A DNA stretch of 64,000 nt, from positions 310,001-374,000 of the forward strand of contig NZ_JAQZAM010000001.1 in assembly GCF_028737215.1 (NCBI RefSeq), read 5' to 3'. This document shows positions 1 through 8,023 of this stretch, piece by piece; position 1 is the stretch's first letter; the number at the start of each line of letters is the position of its first letter. The translations under genes and the position numbers were made by a program. The notes under the pieces are model-generated. The model was given only the letters and a program-made list of their open reading frames with translations, ran no database searches and was not told where the DNA came from. Source of the DNA: Actinomycetospora chibensis. Its GTDB lineage: Bacteria; Actinomycetota; Actinomycetes; Mycobacteriales; Pseudonocardiaceae.

Positions 1-721
1 CCACCACGGTGGACACCACGAGATCGGGGTGCGTCGCCGAGCGGCCGGCGAGCTGCTCGGCGAGCACCCGCCTCTCGTCGTCGACGATCGCGTCCCAGCC
101 CAGCAGCGGCTCCGTCACCGGGTCGAAGAGCGGGTCCCACCACGTGTGGACCGCGACCAGCGAGCAGCTCGCGAGGTCCGCGGCCGCGACGGCGAAATCG
201 ATCGCGGCGTCGCTGGCCGGCGAGCCGTCGACCCCGACGACCACGGGTGCGCTGGGCTCGGTGGGCTCGTCGCCGCGGACCACGACGACCGGGCCCACGG
301 CGTGGGCCGCCACCGACGAGGCGACCGACCCGACGAGCGTGCCGCCGAGTCCGCTGGAGCCCTGCTCACCCACCACGAGCAGGGCATCGTCCGCCCGCTC
401 GAGCAGGGCCGCTGCGGCCGGGCCGTCCACGACCTCCTTCGTGACGGTCACCGACGGGGCCGCCTCGTGCGCCACCGCCACGGCCCGTGCGGCGATCTCG
501 CGGGCGTGCTCGAGGAGATCCTGCTCGTAGCGGCGCCACAGCGAGGCGTCGGCGACGAGGGAGGCGTCGACCGCGCCGTAGGCGTGCACGACGTGCAGGT
601 CCCGGCCTCGGGACGCGGCCGTGCGGGCGGCCCATCGGACGGCGCGCAGCGCCGACTCGGAGCCGTCGGCACCCACCACCACGGGCCGGCCCGTCCCGGC
701 GTCGCCCGACATGTCAGCCAT
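1..721 (-). CDS. universal stress protein, two USP domains (C-terminus cut by window edge)
   Basis: The minus-strand frame is open from ATG 721 to the window edge, about 240 residues. It contains two Usp folds. The first starts with PVVVGADGSE and carries the late signature LLVVGEQGSSGLGGTLVGSV. The second starts with [13 protein letters not shown] and runs off the edge. Tandem-USP proteins bind ATP/AMP and act in stress and dormancy responses in the cytosol. The ATG overlaps the stop of the upstream 64-aa gene (TGATGG), so the two are probably co-translated. ATG 712 is an alternative start. The missing part is the end of the second domain. Confidence 0.85.
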   Translation of the reverse strand, partial: MADMSGDAGTGRPVVVGADGSESALRAVRWAARTAASRGRDLHVVHAYGAVDASLVADASLWRRYEQDLLEHAREIAARAVAVAHEAAPSVTVTKEVVDGPAAAALLERADDALLVVGEQGSSGLGGTLVGSVASSVAAHAVGPVVVVRGDEPTEPSAPVVVGVDGSPASDAAIDFAVAAADLASCSLVAVHTWWDPLFDPVTEPLLGWDAIVDDERRVLAEQLAGRSATHPDLVVSTVV

Positions 722-915
722 CAGGCGGCCGCGGCGTGGCGGGGAGCCCGCGTGCCGACGACGGCCCCGATGTGCACGTGGGCGAAGTCCTCGACGACAC
801 CGTCGTCGATCACCCGCCCGACGTGCACCCCTTCGAAGTCCCGGACGTCACCGGCGGCGTCCGCCCGACCGAACACCACTCCGCCGTGATCGGCCACCCT
901 GCGTTCCGCGTCCAT
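721..915 (-). CDS. hypothetical 64-aa protein upstream of USP
   Basis: This small frame starts at ATG 915 behind a clear AGGAGAG Shine-Dalgarno sequence and ends at a TGA that overlaps the start of the tandem-USP gene, which argues that it is real. The protein is acidic and Val/Gly-rich, with repeated short strand-like motifs (GVHVGRVIDDGV, DFAHVHIGAVV) suggesting a small beta-rich fold. No family was recognised. It probably shares a promoter with the USP gene. The gap upstream contains a DosR-like element at 986-1000. Confidence 0.6.
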   Translation of the reverse strand: MDAERRVADHGGVVFGRADAAGDVRDFEGVHVGRVIDDGVVEDFAHVHIGAVVGTRAPRHAAAA

Positions 916-985
916 CGTGCTCTCCTGTCCTCGGCGGGCCTTCCTCGTCCGAGGCGAGGGTGGGTGGTGACGCCCGCCGGCGCCC

Positions 986-1000
986 GGGTCCTCCGGGCCC
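986..1000. promoter_or_regulatory. candidate DosR-like box (GGGTCCTCCGGGCCC)
   Basis: An imperfect palindrome with GGG and CCC ends, about 70 nt upstream of the 64-aa/USP pair. It resembles the better copies at 1611, 9640 and 12776 but has a 15-nt spacing. Function is inferred from similarity only. Confidence 0.4.
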
Positions 1001-1046
1001 CGTCGGGCGGGCCGATGGTCGCTGCGTCCGCGCCACCTCCCGCACG

Positions 1047-1081
1047 CCCGGGCCGGGCCGCCGTCGGCGGCCCGGCCCGGG
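1047..1081 (-). terminator. strong hairpin downstream of hsp20
   Basis: A near-perfect inverted repeat with 16-17 bp arms (CCCGGGCCGGGCCGCCG and its complement) and almost no loop. It sits 9 nt after the hsp20 stop codon on the minus strand, the position expected for an intrinsic terminator. No T-run follows, which is common in GC-rich actinobacteria. Confidence 0.6.
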
Positions 1082-1090
1082 TGGCGGGAC

Positions 1091-1561
1091 TCAGCCCTTC
1101 TCGATGGCGATGGTCGTGGGTTCCTCGCCCGCGGCCGGCTCGGGCATCGGGACACGGACCGTGAGGATCCCGTCCTTGTAGGACGCGGCCACCGCCGAGG
1201 GGTCCACACCGTCGGGCAGGGGCAGGCGGCGGGCGAAGGTGCCGTAGCGCAGCTCGTGCCGGTGGTAGCCCTTGTCCTCGGTGTCCTCCGCGACCCTGCG
1301 TTCGGCGCGGAGGTCGAGGATCCCGTCGGCGACGGTCAGGCTGAGGTCCTTGTCCGGGTCGATACCCGGCATCTCGGCCTTGATCATTAGGTCACCGTTC
1401 TCCCGGTACTCGTCGACCTTGATCACCTCCTCGGGGGCCCGCATCGCGGGCGGCTCCCACGCCCGCAGGGGAAGGGCGCGCATCCAGTCGTCGAACATCC
1501 GGTCGAACTGTCGGAAGACGTCGGCCGAGCTCGTGGGTGTCTGGCGTCGGATCAATGACAT
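1091..1561 (-). CDS. Hsp20/alpha-crystallin family chaperone (HspX/Acr-like)
   Basis: A 156-aa small heat-shock protein. The alpha-crystallin domain spans about residues 45-145, with the typical 'KAEMPGIDPDKDLSL' strand and the C-terminal 'SYKDGILTVRVP' motif. Such proteins are ATP-independent holdases; the M. tuberculosis homologue HspX/Acr is a hallmark DosR-regulated protein. Start ATG 1561 follows a strong GGAGGTGG ribosome site. It is divergent from the pseudokinase gene, and a DosR-like box (1611-1624) lies 50 nt upstream. A hairpin follows the stop. Confidence 0.92.
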   Translation of the reverse strand: MSLIRRQTPTSSADVFRQFDRMFDDWMRALPLRAWEPPAMRAPEEVIKVDEYRENGDLMIKAEMPGIDPDKDLSLTVADGILDLRAERRVAEDTEDKGYHRHELRYGTFARRLPLPDGVDPSAVAASYKDGILTVRVPMPEPAAGEEPTTIAIEKG

Positions 1562-1610
1562 GTTCTCCACCTCCGGGCCCGACGTTCCGACCCGGCCCGA
1601 TCCACCCCCA

Positions 1611-1624
1611 GGGTCGAAGGACCC
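1611..1624. promoter_or_regulatory. candidate DosR-like box (GGGTCGAAGGACCC)
   Basis: A palindromic 14-mer, GGGTC-GAAG-GACCC, in the divergent gap between hsp20 and the pseudokinase gene, 50 nt from the hsp20 start. It differs at one base from the boxes at 12776 and 13566. The arrangement resembles M. tuberculosis DosR boxes (GGGAC-n4-GTCCC core) upstream of hspX. Confidence 0.65.
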
Positions 1625-1725
1625 GCGACCGGCGTCGTCCGGCCCTCCGGGCGCGGGGCGTGCGGCCGTGCCCTGCTGCCCGCGGCGCTCCGAGACTCGT
1701 GACCAGGACGAGCGGGGAGGACGCG

Positions 1726-3084
1726 GTGGACGAGGTCGACACCCGGGTCGTCGGGGACGCCGAGGGCACGCTGATCGCGGGGCGCTATCGGCTCGGCGGG
1801 CTCCGGGACGCCGACGGACGCCGACGCGTCCACCACGGGTGGGACACCCGGCTCCGCCGGGCCGTCGCCGTGCTCCTCGTCGACCGTGACACCTCCCACA
1901 GTGCTGCCGGTCCCGCGGCGACCGAACCGACGCTGCCCGTGACCCCGGCACACCTGCACCGACCGGGACTCGTCGAGCTCTACGACGGCGGGGTGCACGG
2001 CCGCGAGGTCTTCCTGGTGTGCCAGCTGGTGCCGGGACCGACACTCGCCACGCGCCTGGAGGAGCGACTCGATCCGACCGAGCTCGCCGGCCTCGTGAGC
2101 CGGGCGGCCGAGGCGCTCGGGCCCGTCCATCGGCACGGCGCGGCGCACGGCGCGCTGACCCCCGACCGGGTCCTCCTCGGCGGCGCCCGTCCCATGATCG
2201 CCGAGTGCGGGCTCGCCGAGCTGGTCGAGCGGTGGTCCGGCCTCCCCGGCGACGCCGCCTACCGGGCACCGGAGCAGGACGGCGGGCCGGCGCGGCCCTC
2301 CTCCGACGTGTACGCCCTCGGTCGGATGCTGCTCGAGGCCCGTCTGCGTTCCCCGTGGGGCCGCGAGGCGCGCGCGGTGCGCGCGATGGCGCGCGGGATG
2401 ACGGCGCACGACCCGCGGGTCCGTCCGACGATCGACGAGGTGGCGGTGGGGCTCGCGTCCTGTCGTGACGGGGTCCGCCCGACGCCGCACGGCGCCGCGA
2501 CGACCGCCCGCCTCGTGCGCGGAGCGGCGATCGCCGTGGCCGCGGGCGCGGTGGTGCTCGGCGCGACGACGGCGGCGGCGTTCGACCACGCTCCGGCCGA
2601 CGGCGCGTCGGCCACCCTGGCTCCCCGCGAGCAGGATCCCCCCGCTGCGGCGGCCCCCTCGCCGGGTCGTCCCACGGGGCGCGAGCCGACCGTCCTCACC
2701 GGCGGGGTGTCCCCCGTCGCCTCCGCCGCGACGCACCGGGACCACGACCCCGGACGTCCTCCGGCGACCACCGCGTGGACGCCCGGACCGGACACGACGG
2801 AGCACACCACGGAGCACACCACGGAGCGCACGACGCCGACGAGCGCGCCGACCTCCACGCCGCCTACCGCGTCGCGCACACCGACGCCGACGCGGGCATC
2901 GTCGACCTCTCCCGAGCCGACCTCGTCCGAGCCGACCTCGTCCGAGCCGACCTCGTCCGAGCCGATCTCGTCCGAGCCGACCTCGTCCGAGCCGACCTCG
3001 TCGGAGACCACGGTGCCGGACTCCGGGACCACCGGGCCCGGCGACGGCACCGACGTGGTCACCGGGACGCGAGGATCGCGGTGA
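1726..3084 (+). CDS. membrane-anchored Ser/Thr kinase-like protein (predicted pseudokinase)
   Basis: A 452-aa protein. Residues about 18-255 follow the Hanks-kinase fold (RYRLGGL..., AYRAPEQ, SSDVYALGRMLLE), but the catalytic residues are missing: the VAIK lysine is replaced (VAVLLV), the HRD loop reads HGALTPDRVLL without Asp or Asn, and DFG is ECG. A transmembrane helix at about 265-287 is followed by a long Thr/Pro/Ser extracellular tail ending in SEPTS repeats. Start GTG 1726 was chosen for the GGGGAGG site 5 nt upstream. The protein probably binds rather than phosphorylates. Divergent from hsp20. Confidence 0.75.
   Translation: MDEVDTRVVGDAEGTLIAGRYRLGGLRDADGRRRVHHGWDTRLRRAVAVLLVDRDTSHSAAGPAATEPTLPVTPAHLHRPGLVELYDGGVHGREVFLVCQLVPGPTLATRLEERLDPTELAGLVSRAAEALGPVHRHGAAHGALTPDRVLLGGARPMIAECGLAELVERWSGLPGDAAYRAPEQDGGPARPSSDVYALGRMLLEARLRSPWGREARAVRAMARGMTAHDPRVRPTIDEVAVGLASCRDGVRPTPHGAATTARLVRGAAIAVAAGAVVLGATTAAAFDHAPADGASATLAPREQDPPAAAAPSPGRPTGREPTVLTGGVSPVASAATHRDHDPGRPPATTAWTPGPDTTEHTTEHTTERTTPTSAPTSTPPTASRTPTPTRASSTSPEPTSSEPTSSEPTSSEPISSEPTSSEPTSSETTVPDSGTTGPGDGTDVVTGTRGSR
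2911..3000 (+). repeat. six tandem 15-bp units encoding SEPTS
   Basis: Six consecutive copies of a 15-bp unit close to TCCGAGCCGACCTCG, with one T variant, lie within the extracellular tail of the pseudokinase. The length of 15 keeps the frame, so copy-number changes would alter tail length only. Confidence 0.85.
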
Positions 3085-3136
3085 GCACACCGACACCGCT
3101 CGTCGCCCCGGCGCCGGGAACGGGAGGACGGGCGAG

Positions 3137-3679
3137 GTGTCCGCGGGGACCGGCCCGGAACGGCCGGGGCTTCCGGGGACGGGGGGCGACGCGGTGTGGT
3201 CCGACGGCGCGGGCGTGATCGTGGGCGTGGCCCCGGGAACCGGGCCACACCCCGAGATCGTGGAGGGCTACCGGGAGGCGCGACGCCGCGGTGTCGGGCT
3301 GCTCGCCCTCACCGCGTACGAGCCGCCCGACTTCTGGGCCGTCGTGCCCGGCTCGCCGCCACCGCCACCGCCACCGCCACCCACGGCGGCCACGCTGCGC
3401 GAGAGCGCCCTGGAGGCGCTGGTGGACACCGTGACGCGCGCGCTCACCGGGGCCGAGCCCGGGGACGTGGACAGGCGCGTGACGTGCGAGGTGGCCCCCG
3501 GAACCGCCCGGGGCGTCCTGGCGGAGGCGTCGACACGGGCGGAGCTGTTGGTGATCGGCACGGCGCGGCGGGCCGAGGCGCGGTACGCCGGGGCGCTCTC
3601 GGTGGCCGCGGACTGTCTGCGGCACGCGCGCTGCACCGTCCGCATCGTGCCGGTCGGCGTCACACCGGGCCGAGCGTGA
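3137..3679 (+). CDS. universal stress protein, single domain with proline tract
   Basis: About 180 aa. The Usp fold begins near VIVGVAPGTG and ends with the typical 'ELLVIGTARR ... CTVRIVPVG' strand-loop. The usual GVDGS nucleotide loop is altered to GVAPGTG, so nucleotide binding may be lost. A run of nine prolines interrupts the region before helix 2. Start choice is uncertain: GTG 3137 has GGGAGG upstream; GTG 3194 after a G-rich tract would give 161 aa. It follows the pseudokinase by 52 nt, and its 3' end overlaps the convergent membrane-USP gene by 20 bp. Confidence 0.65.
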   Translation: MSAGTGPERPGLPGTGGDAVWSDGAGVIVGVAPGTGPHPEIVEGYREARRRGVGLLALTAYEPPDFWAVVPGSPPPPPPPPPTAATLRESALEALVDTVTRALTGAEPGDVDRRVTCEVAPGTARGVLAEASTRAELLVIGTARRAEARYAGALSVAADCLRHARCTVRIVPVGVTPGRA

Positions 3680-4337
3680 CGATCGTCCCGCGCCCGTCCG
3701 ACCCCGCATCGCCGACGCGGGAGCCCTCCGGAGGAGCGGCGAGCAGGACCGGGACCGTCGCGTGCCGGCCGAGCCGGGTGGCCACGTCACCGAGCACGTG
3801 CCGGGTCAGGCCCGCCCCACGACGTCCCAGCACGATCATGGACGCGCCCTTCGCCTCGGCCACGGCCTCGAGGGCCCGGGCGGGCTGACCCGCGACCACC
3901 TCGATCGTCACGTGGCCTGCGGGTGCCGCGGGCCGGAACCACGCGGCGCGCTCGACGAGCGTCGCCCTGGCACGCACCCGGCGCGGGTCGTCCTGCGGAC
4001 CGTCGGCCGCGTCGGGATCCACGACGCTCACCAGGACGACGCGCACCCGCGCGGTGTCGAACAACGTCGCGGCGAGGCGTACCGCCTGGTCCGCGCCGGC
4101 CGATCCGTCGACGCCGACCACGATCGACGTCCCGCTGCCGGGGGCCTGCTCGCTGGACTCGACGACCGCCACGGAGCGGTTCGCCCGCTCGGCGGCGATC
4201 GGGATGAACAGCGGGCCGAACACGGCGCCGAGGACGTACCAGCGCCAGTCGCGGTAGCCCTGCCGGCCCAGGAGGACGAGCGCCGCCAGCACCCCCGCGA
4301 CGATCCACACGATGGCGCCGACGGTGAAGGTGGACAT
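3660..4337 (-). CDS. membrane-tethered universal stress protein
   Basis: A 225-aa protein with two N-terminal hydrophobic helices (about residues 5-24 and 33-48) followed by one full USP domain (SIVVGVDGSAGAD at about 70, MIVLGRRGAGLTRHVLGDVA late signature). The first 50 residues resemble PLDc_N-type two-helix anchors (WRWYVLGAVFGPLFIPIA). The USP domain would sit in the cytosol at the membrane. ATG 4337 is preceded by GAGGAG. Convergent with the proline-tract USP and divergent from the next USP. Confidence 0.85.
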   Translation of the reverse strand: MSTFTVGAIVWIVAGVLAALVLLGRQGYRDWRWYVLGAVFGPLFIPIAAERANRSVAVVESSEQAPGSGTSIVVGVDGSAGADQAVRLAATLFDTARVRVVLVSVVDPDAADGPQDDPRRVRARATLVERAAWFRPAAPAGHVTIEVVAGQPARALEAVAEAKGASMIVLGRRGAGLTRHVLGDVATRLGRHATVPVLLAAPPEGSRVGDAGSDGRGTIVTLGPV

Positions 4338-4534
4338 GCTGGCTCCTCAGAACGGGCGACGTGCGACCCCGGCCCCGCACCCTCGCGCCCACCCGCGCGG
4401 GGCGTCAGAGGCTCCGGTCCCGACCCTGGAGGGCCGTCCTTCCCCTCCCTGCGGCCCGGGCAGGGCTACGAGACCCGGGCGACACCGGTCGAACGCCTCT
4501 GCTGTCCTCCGGCGTGGGCGGACATCCTGGCCCG

Positions 4535-5101
4535 ATGAACGAGGAGCCGTCGGGCCGCGCCGCACCCGCCGCCGCGAGCGGGCACACGGCCCGGGCCGAG
4601 GAGATCGCCCTGGTCGTCGCCGGCTACGACGGCTCGGAGGAGTCCGTCGAGGCCGTGCGCTGGGCCGCCTCGCTGGCCCGACCGACCGGGAGCGCCCTCC
4701 GGGTCGTGTGGGCCTGGAAGATCCGCGACGTCTGGGACACGGCGGTGGCCGCCGACGACCAGCCCACCGGCCCTCACCTGGCCGAGCTCGAGGGGGTCGC
4801 TCGGCTCCACCTCACCGGGGTCCTCACCGGTCTCCTGGGCCAGGACGCCGCGCACGTCGACGTCCACCTGCGCCAGGGGCCCGACTCGGCGGGCATCCTC
4901 CTCCACGCGGCCGCCGACGCGGACCTCCTCGTCGTGGGGTCCCGCGGACGCGGACGCGCCGCCTCGGCCGTCCTCGGTTCCGTGAGCGCCCGCTGCGTGC
5001 GCGAGTCGCCGGTCCCGGTGCTCGTGATCCCGCACCGCATGGTGCGGTCGGCGGCCGCGGGCCCCGAGCCGGTCGCCGTGGGCCGGCGACAGGAGCCGTG
5101 A
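4535..5101 (+). CDS. universal stress protein, single domain
   Basis: A 188-aa protein with one USP domain: VVAGYDGSEESVEAVRWA near residue 28 and the ATP-binding signature LLVVGSRGRGRAASAVLGSVS, followed by the VPVLVIP end strand. The G-x2-G-x9-G(S) motif is intact, so it is probably an ATP-binding type. The N-terminus is a 24-residue Ala/Glu-rich extension. No convincing Shine-Dalgarno precedes ATG 4535, so the start is less certain. It ends 22 nt before the convergent DUF1876 gene. Confidence 0.85.
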   Translation: MNEEPSGRAAPAAASGHTARAEEIALVVAGYDGSEESVEAVRWAASLARPTGSALRVVWAWKIRDVWDTAVAADDQPTGPHLAELEGVARLHLTGVLTGLLGQDAAHVDVHLRQGPDSAGILLHAAADADLLVVGSRGRGRAASAVLGSVSARCVRESPVPVLVIPHRMVRSAAAGPEPVAVGRRQEP

Positions 5102-5123
5102 CCGGACGGCCGCCCGGTTCCCG

Positions 5124-5444
5124 TCAGGACCCTGACGCCGCGACCGGCCCCAGGGCCGGACGTCCGTAGGCGTTCGCGAAGGCGTCGTCGACGGCGCGGT
5201 CGCCGAGGCGGTGACCCAGCTCCACGAGCGCCCGCGCCGCGGCCATCTGCCGCCCGATGAGCGTGACCGAGGGATGGTGCGGCCACCGCACGGCCCGGCC
5301 CTCGACCGCCAGCACCTCCCCCGGGCCGAGGACGTCGTCGGGTGCGCTGTCGAGCACGGCACGGGCCCAGGTGGCGCTGCCGTTCTCGTCCTCGTGCTCG
5401 TCCTCGAAGGTCAGGGTGACCGTCCACGTCCTGGTCGTCGTCAT
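5124..5444 (-). CDS. DUF1876 family protein (Rv1738/Rv2632c-like)
   Basis: A 106-aa protein. 'TWTVTLTFEDEHEDENG', then A-R-A-x-L and later 'GRQMAAARALVELGHRL' match the DUF1876 pattern. In M. tuberculosis the family member Rv1738 is strongly DosR-induced and resembles ribosome hibernation factors in structure. A role in shutting down translation in dormancy is therefore a family-based inference. ATG 5444 was chosen over the longer upstream frame because the homology begins there. A DosR-like box lies 59 nt upstream (5503-5516). It follows PEP synthase in the same direction. Confidence 0.8.
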   Translation of the reverse strand: MTTTRTWTVTLTFEDEHEDENGSATWARAVLDSAPDDVLGPGEVLAVEGRAVRWPHHPSVTLIGRQMAAARALVELGHRLGDRAVDDAFANAYGRPALGPVAASGS

Positions 5445-5502
5445 GCAGTGACCCTCCTGCGGTCCGCCCGGAGAGGCACGGGGCCGCCGGACCGGGATCG
5501 GG

Positions 5503-5516
5503 GGGCCGGAGGTCCC
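5503..5516. promoter_or_regulatory. candidate DosR-like box (GGGCCGGAGGTCCC)
   Basis: A GGGCC-GGAG-GTCCC palindrome in the 79-nt gap between the PEP synthase stop and the DUF1876 start, placed to drive DUF1876. Confidence 0.55.
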
Positions 5517-5523
5517 GCCGGGC

Positions 5524-7851
5524 TCAGGGTCGCTCGCGGGCGGCGTCGAGCAGCACCCGGCGCTCGGCCCGCCCGACGGCCGCCCGCACACCGTCGACGG
5601 CGTGGGGGTCGACCGAGATCGCCGTGATACCGGCGCGCACCAGGATCTCGGCGAACTCCGGGCGACGGGTCGGCGCCTGGCCGCACAGGGAGGACGGAGC
5701 GCCGAGGCGGCGCGCCGTGGCGATGATCCGCTCGATGGCGTCGACGACGGCGGCGTCGCCCTCGTCGTAGACCTCGGCGCACCGGTCGCTGTCGCGGTCG
5801 ACCCCGAGCACGAGCTGGGTGAGGTCGTTGCTGCCGATCGAGACCCCGTCGATGCCGCACCCGAGGTACTCGGGGAGCCGGAAGACGACCGAGGGCACCT
5901 CGGCGGTCAGCCACCGCTGCAGGCCGCGCTGCCGTCCGAGGGGACTCGCGTCGATCAGCTCGAGGCAGCCCTCGAGCTCCCATCGCGTGCGGACGAACGG
6001 CAGCATCACGTGCAGGCTCGGGTGCTGCTCGCGGACGCGGGCGAGAGCCCGCAGCTCCAGGGCGAACACCTCGGGCTCGCGCAGGTAGCGGTAGGCCCCG
6101 CGGAAGCCCAGCATCGGGTTGTTCTCGGACGGCTCGTGGCGCTCTCCCCCGGCCAGCCCGCGGAACTCGTTGCTGCGCAGGTCGGTGGTCCGGTACACGA
6201 CGGGACGCGGCGCGAACGCAGCGGCGATGGTGCCCACCGACTCGGCCACGCGGTTGACGAAGCGCTCCTGCTCCCCGCGGGCCACTACCTCACGCGGATG
6301 CACGCCGTCGAGCGCGGCGGTCAGCAGGAACTCCGCGCGGAGCAGACCGACGCCGTCCACGTCCGGTCGGGCCGCGACTCGCGCGGCCGCCTCGGGCAGG
6401 GCGAGGTTCACGTGGATCTCGGTGCCGAGCGGCGTGGGAGCGCCCGCCGGCCCGGCTACGGGGGCGGAGGCCACGCCCGGCCGCACCGCGACCGCAGCGG
6501 AGGGCGTCGTCGCGACGGTGCCGCGGGACGTGCGATCGCCGTCGGTGATCTCCCCGGTGGCGCCGTCGACGGTGACGATCCGCCCGTCGGCGAGGATGTC
6601 CGTCGCCCGGCGGGTCCCGACGACGCACGGCAGGCCGAGCTCGCGCGCGGCGATCGCCGCGTGGCACGTCGCACCCCCGGTGTCGGTCACCACGCCCGCG
6701 GCGCGGCGCAGCGTCGGCAGCCAGTCCGGGTTGGTCAGCGGTGCGACGAGCAGCTCCCCCTGCTGCAGCGCCCCGCCCTCGTCGGGCGACCGCAGGACAC
6801 GGACCGGGCCGGACACGCGACCCGGAGCAGCGGGGAGGCCGCGCAGCAGGACCTCGCCCGGGTCTCCGGCGGCCCGGTGACCCTCGAGCCCCGTGGTGAT
6901 CGGGCGGGCCTGGAGCAGCCGGAGCCGGTCGCCCGCGTAGGCCCACTCGACGTCCTGCGGTCGTCCGTAGTGCTCCTCGACGCGGCGGGCGAGCGCGGCG
7001 ACGTCCATGATCTCGGCGAGGGCGAGCACCGGGGCACCGCCGCGGTCCGGCTCCAGGGCGACGGTGAGGTCGGCCCCGTCGGGTCCGCGCACGACCGCAT
7101 GGGTCTGCATCCCGACGCGCATCGAGCGCAGCCGCAGCCCGTCGGCCACGACCTCGTAGGTGTCCGGCTCGACGGCCCCGCTCACCACGACCTCGCCCTG
7201 GCCGAGAGCCGCCTCGATGAGCACGAGGTCGCGCTCGCCCGTGCGCGGATCGGCCGTGAACGCCACCCCGGCCCGGTCGGCGGCGACCATGGTCTGCACG
7301 ACCACCGCGATCGCGGGCTCCGCGGTGAGGCCCCGCGCGGCCCGGTACGCCACCACGCGGGCACCGAACAGGGAGGCCCAGCAGTCGACGATGCGGGTCA
7401 CCAGCTCGTCCGCGTCGCGGACGTTGGTGAAGGTGGAGTTCATCCCGGCGAAGGACGCCTCCGCGCCGTCCTCGCCCACGGCCGACGAGCGGACGGCGAC
7501 GACGGGGGCGCCCAGGCGATCCCACGCGGCGCGGACGTGGTCGGCGAGCGCCGGGGGCATCCCCGCCCCGCGCACCTTCTCCGCCAGCGCGGTGCACAGC
7601 TCCGGCAGGCGCTCGGGCCCGGCGGTCAGCGCCTCCTCGTGACCGGTCGCGAGGGCGGCGCGGATGCCGGCGGCATCCATCGCCGACCGGTAGGACTCCG
7701 CCGGCAGGACGAACCCGTCGGGTACGGGGAACCCCGCGGCGATCAGCTCACCGAGGTGGGCGGCCTTGCCACCGACGTCCCCCGCGTCGCGGGCGCGCAC
7801 CTCGGCGAGGGGCCGCACGGCGGTGGTCGGACGCTCGGTGGTGGTGGTCAT
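5524..7851 (-). CDS. ppsA: phosphoenolpyruvate synthase
   Basis: A 775-aa protein, close to the usual 790 aa. The order is the N-terminal ATP-grasp PEP/pyruvate-binding domain (KAAHLGELIAAGFPVPDGFV start; AVRSSAVGEDGAEASFAGM), the swivelling phosphohistidine domain with GGATCHAAIAARE (catalytic His about residue 395), and the C-terminal TIM barrel with the SIGSNDLTQ and CGQAP motifs (catalytic Cys about 721). It converts pyruvate + ATP to PEP + AMP + Pi, supporting gluconeogenesis. The ATG at 7851 is preceded by GGGAGG. A DosR-like box lies 96 nt upstream. Confidence 0.92.
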   Translation of the reverse strand: MTTTTERPTTAVRPLAEVRARDAGDVGGKAAHLGELIAAGFPVPDGFVLPAESYRSAMDAAGIRAALATGHEEALTAGPERLPELCTALAEKVRGAGMPPALADHVRAAWDRLGAPVVAVRSSAVGEDGAEASFAGMNSTFTNVRDADELVTRIVDCWASLFGARVVAYRAARGLTAEPAIAVVVQTMVAADRAGVAFTADPRTGERDLVLIEAALGQGEVVVSGAVEPDTYEVVADGLRLRSMRVGMQTHAVVRGPDGADLTVALEPDRGGAPVLALAEIMDVAALARRVEEHYGRPQDVEWAYAGDRLRLLQARPITTGLEGHRAAGDPGEVLLRGLPAAPGRVSGPVRVLRSPDEGGALQQGELLVAPLTNPDWLPTLRRAAGVVTDTGGATCHAAIAARELGLPCVVGTRRATDILADGRIVTVDGATGEITDGDRTSRGTVATTPSAAVAVRPGVASAPVAGPAGAPTPLGTEIHVNLALPEAAARVAARPDVDGVGLLRAEFLLTAALDGVHPREVVARGEQERFVNRVAESVGTIAAAFAPRPVVYRTTDLRSNEFRGLAGGERHEPSENNPMLGFRGAYRYLREPEVFALELRALARVREQHPSLHVMLPFVRTRWELEGCLELIDASPLGRQRGLQRWLTAEVPSVVFRLPEYLGCGIDGVSIGSNDLTQLVLGVDRDSDRCAEVYDEGDAAVVDAIERIIATARRLGAPSSLCGQAPTRRPEFAEILVRAGITAISVDPHAVDGVRAAVGRAERRVLLDAARERP

Positions 7852-7946
7852 GGGGCCTCCCGACCGGGTGGACGTGCACGGCGACGTCGGCCGACCGTCA
7901 CCCGTCGTGCCCGCCTGCGCCCAGGGGCGGGCGGCCCCCCACCGCC

Positions 7947-7960
7947 GGGCGGAAGGTCCC
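7947..7960. promoter_or_regulatory. candidate DosR-like box (GGGCGGAAGGTCCC)
   Basis: GGGCG-GAAG-GTCCC, sharing the GAAGGTCCC half with the boxes at 12776 and 13566. It lies upstream of ppsA in the gap after the MarR gene. Confidence 0.5.
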
Positions 7961-8023
7961 GCCCGGTGAGCTGTCCGGTGGCCCTCACCCGGCGGTCGAG
8001 GGCGTCGAGCAGGAGCGTGACGA

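Noticed and set aside
2911-3000. Regular 15-bp repeat considered as a CRISPR-like array
   Set aside because: No spacers; repeats are contiguous and encode SEPTS in frame.
4411-4445. DosR-like element near GGTCCCGACCC / GGAGGGCC
   Set aside because: The half-sites do not align with the 14-15 nt pattern of the other copies.
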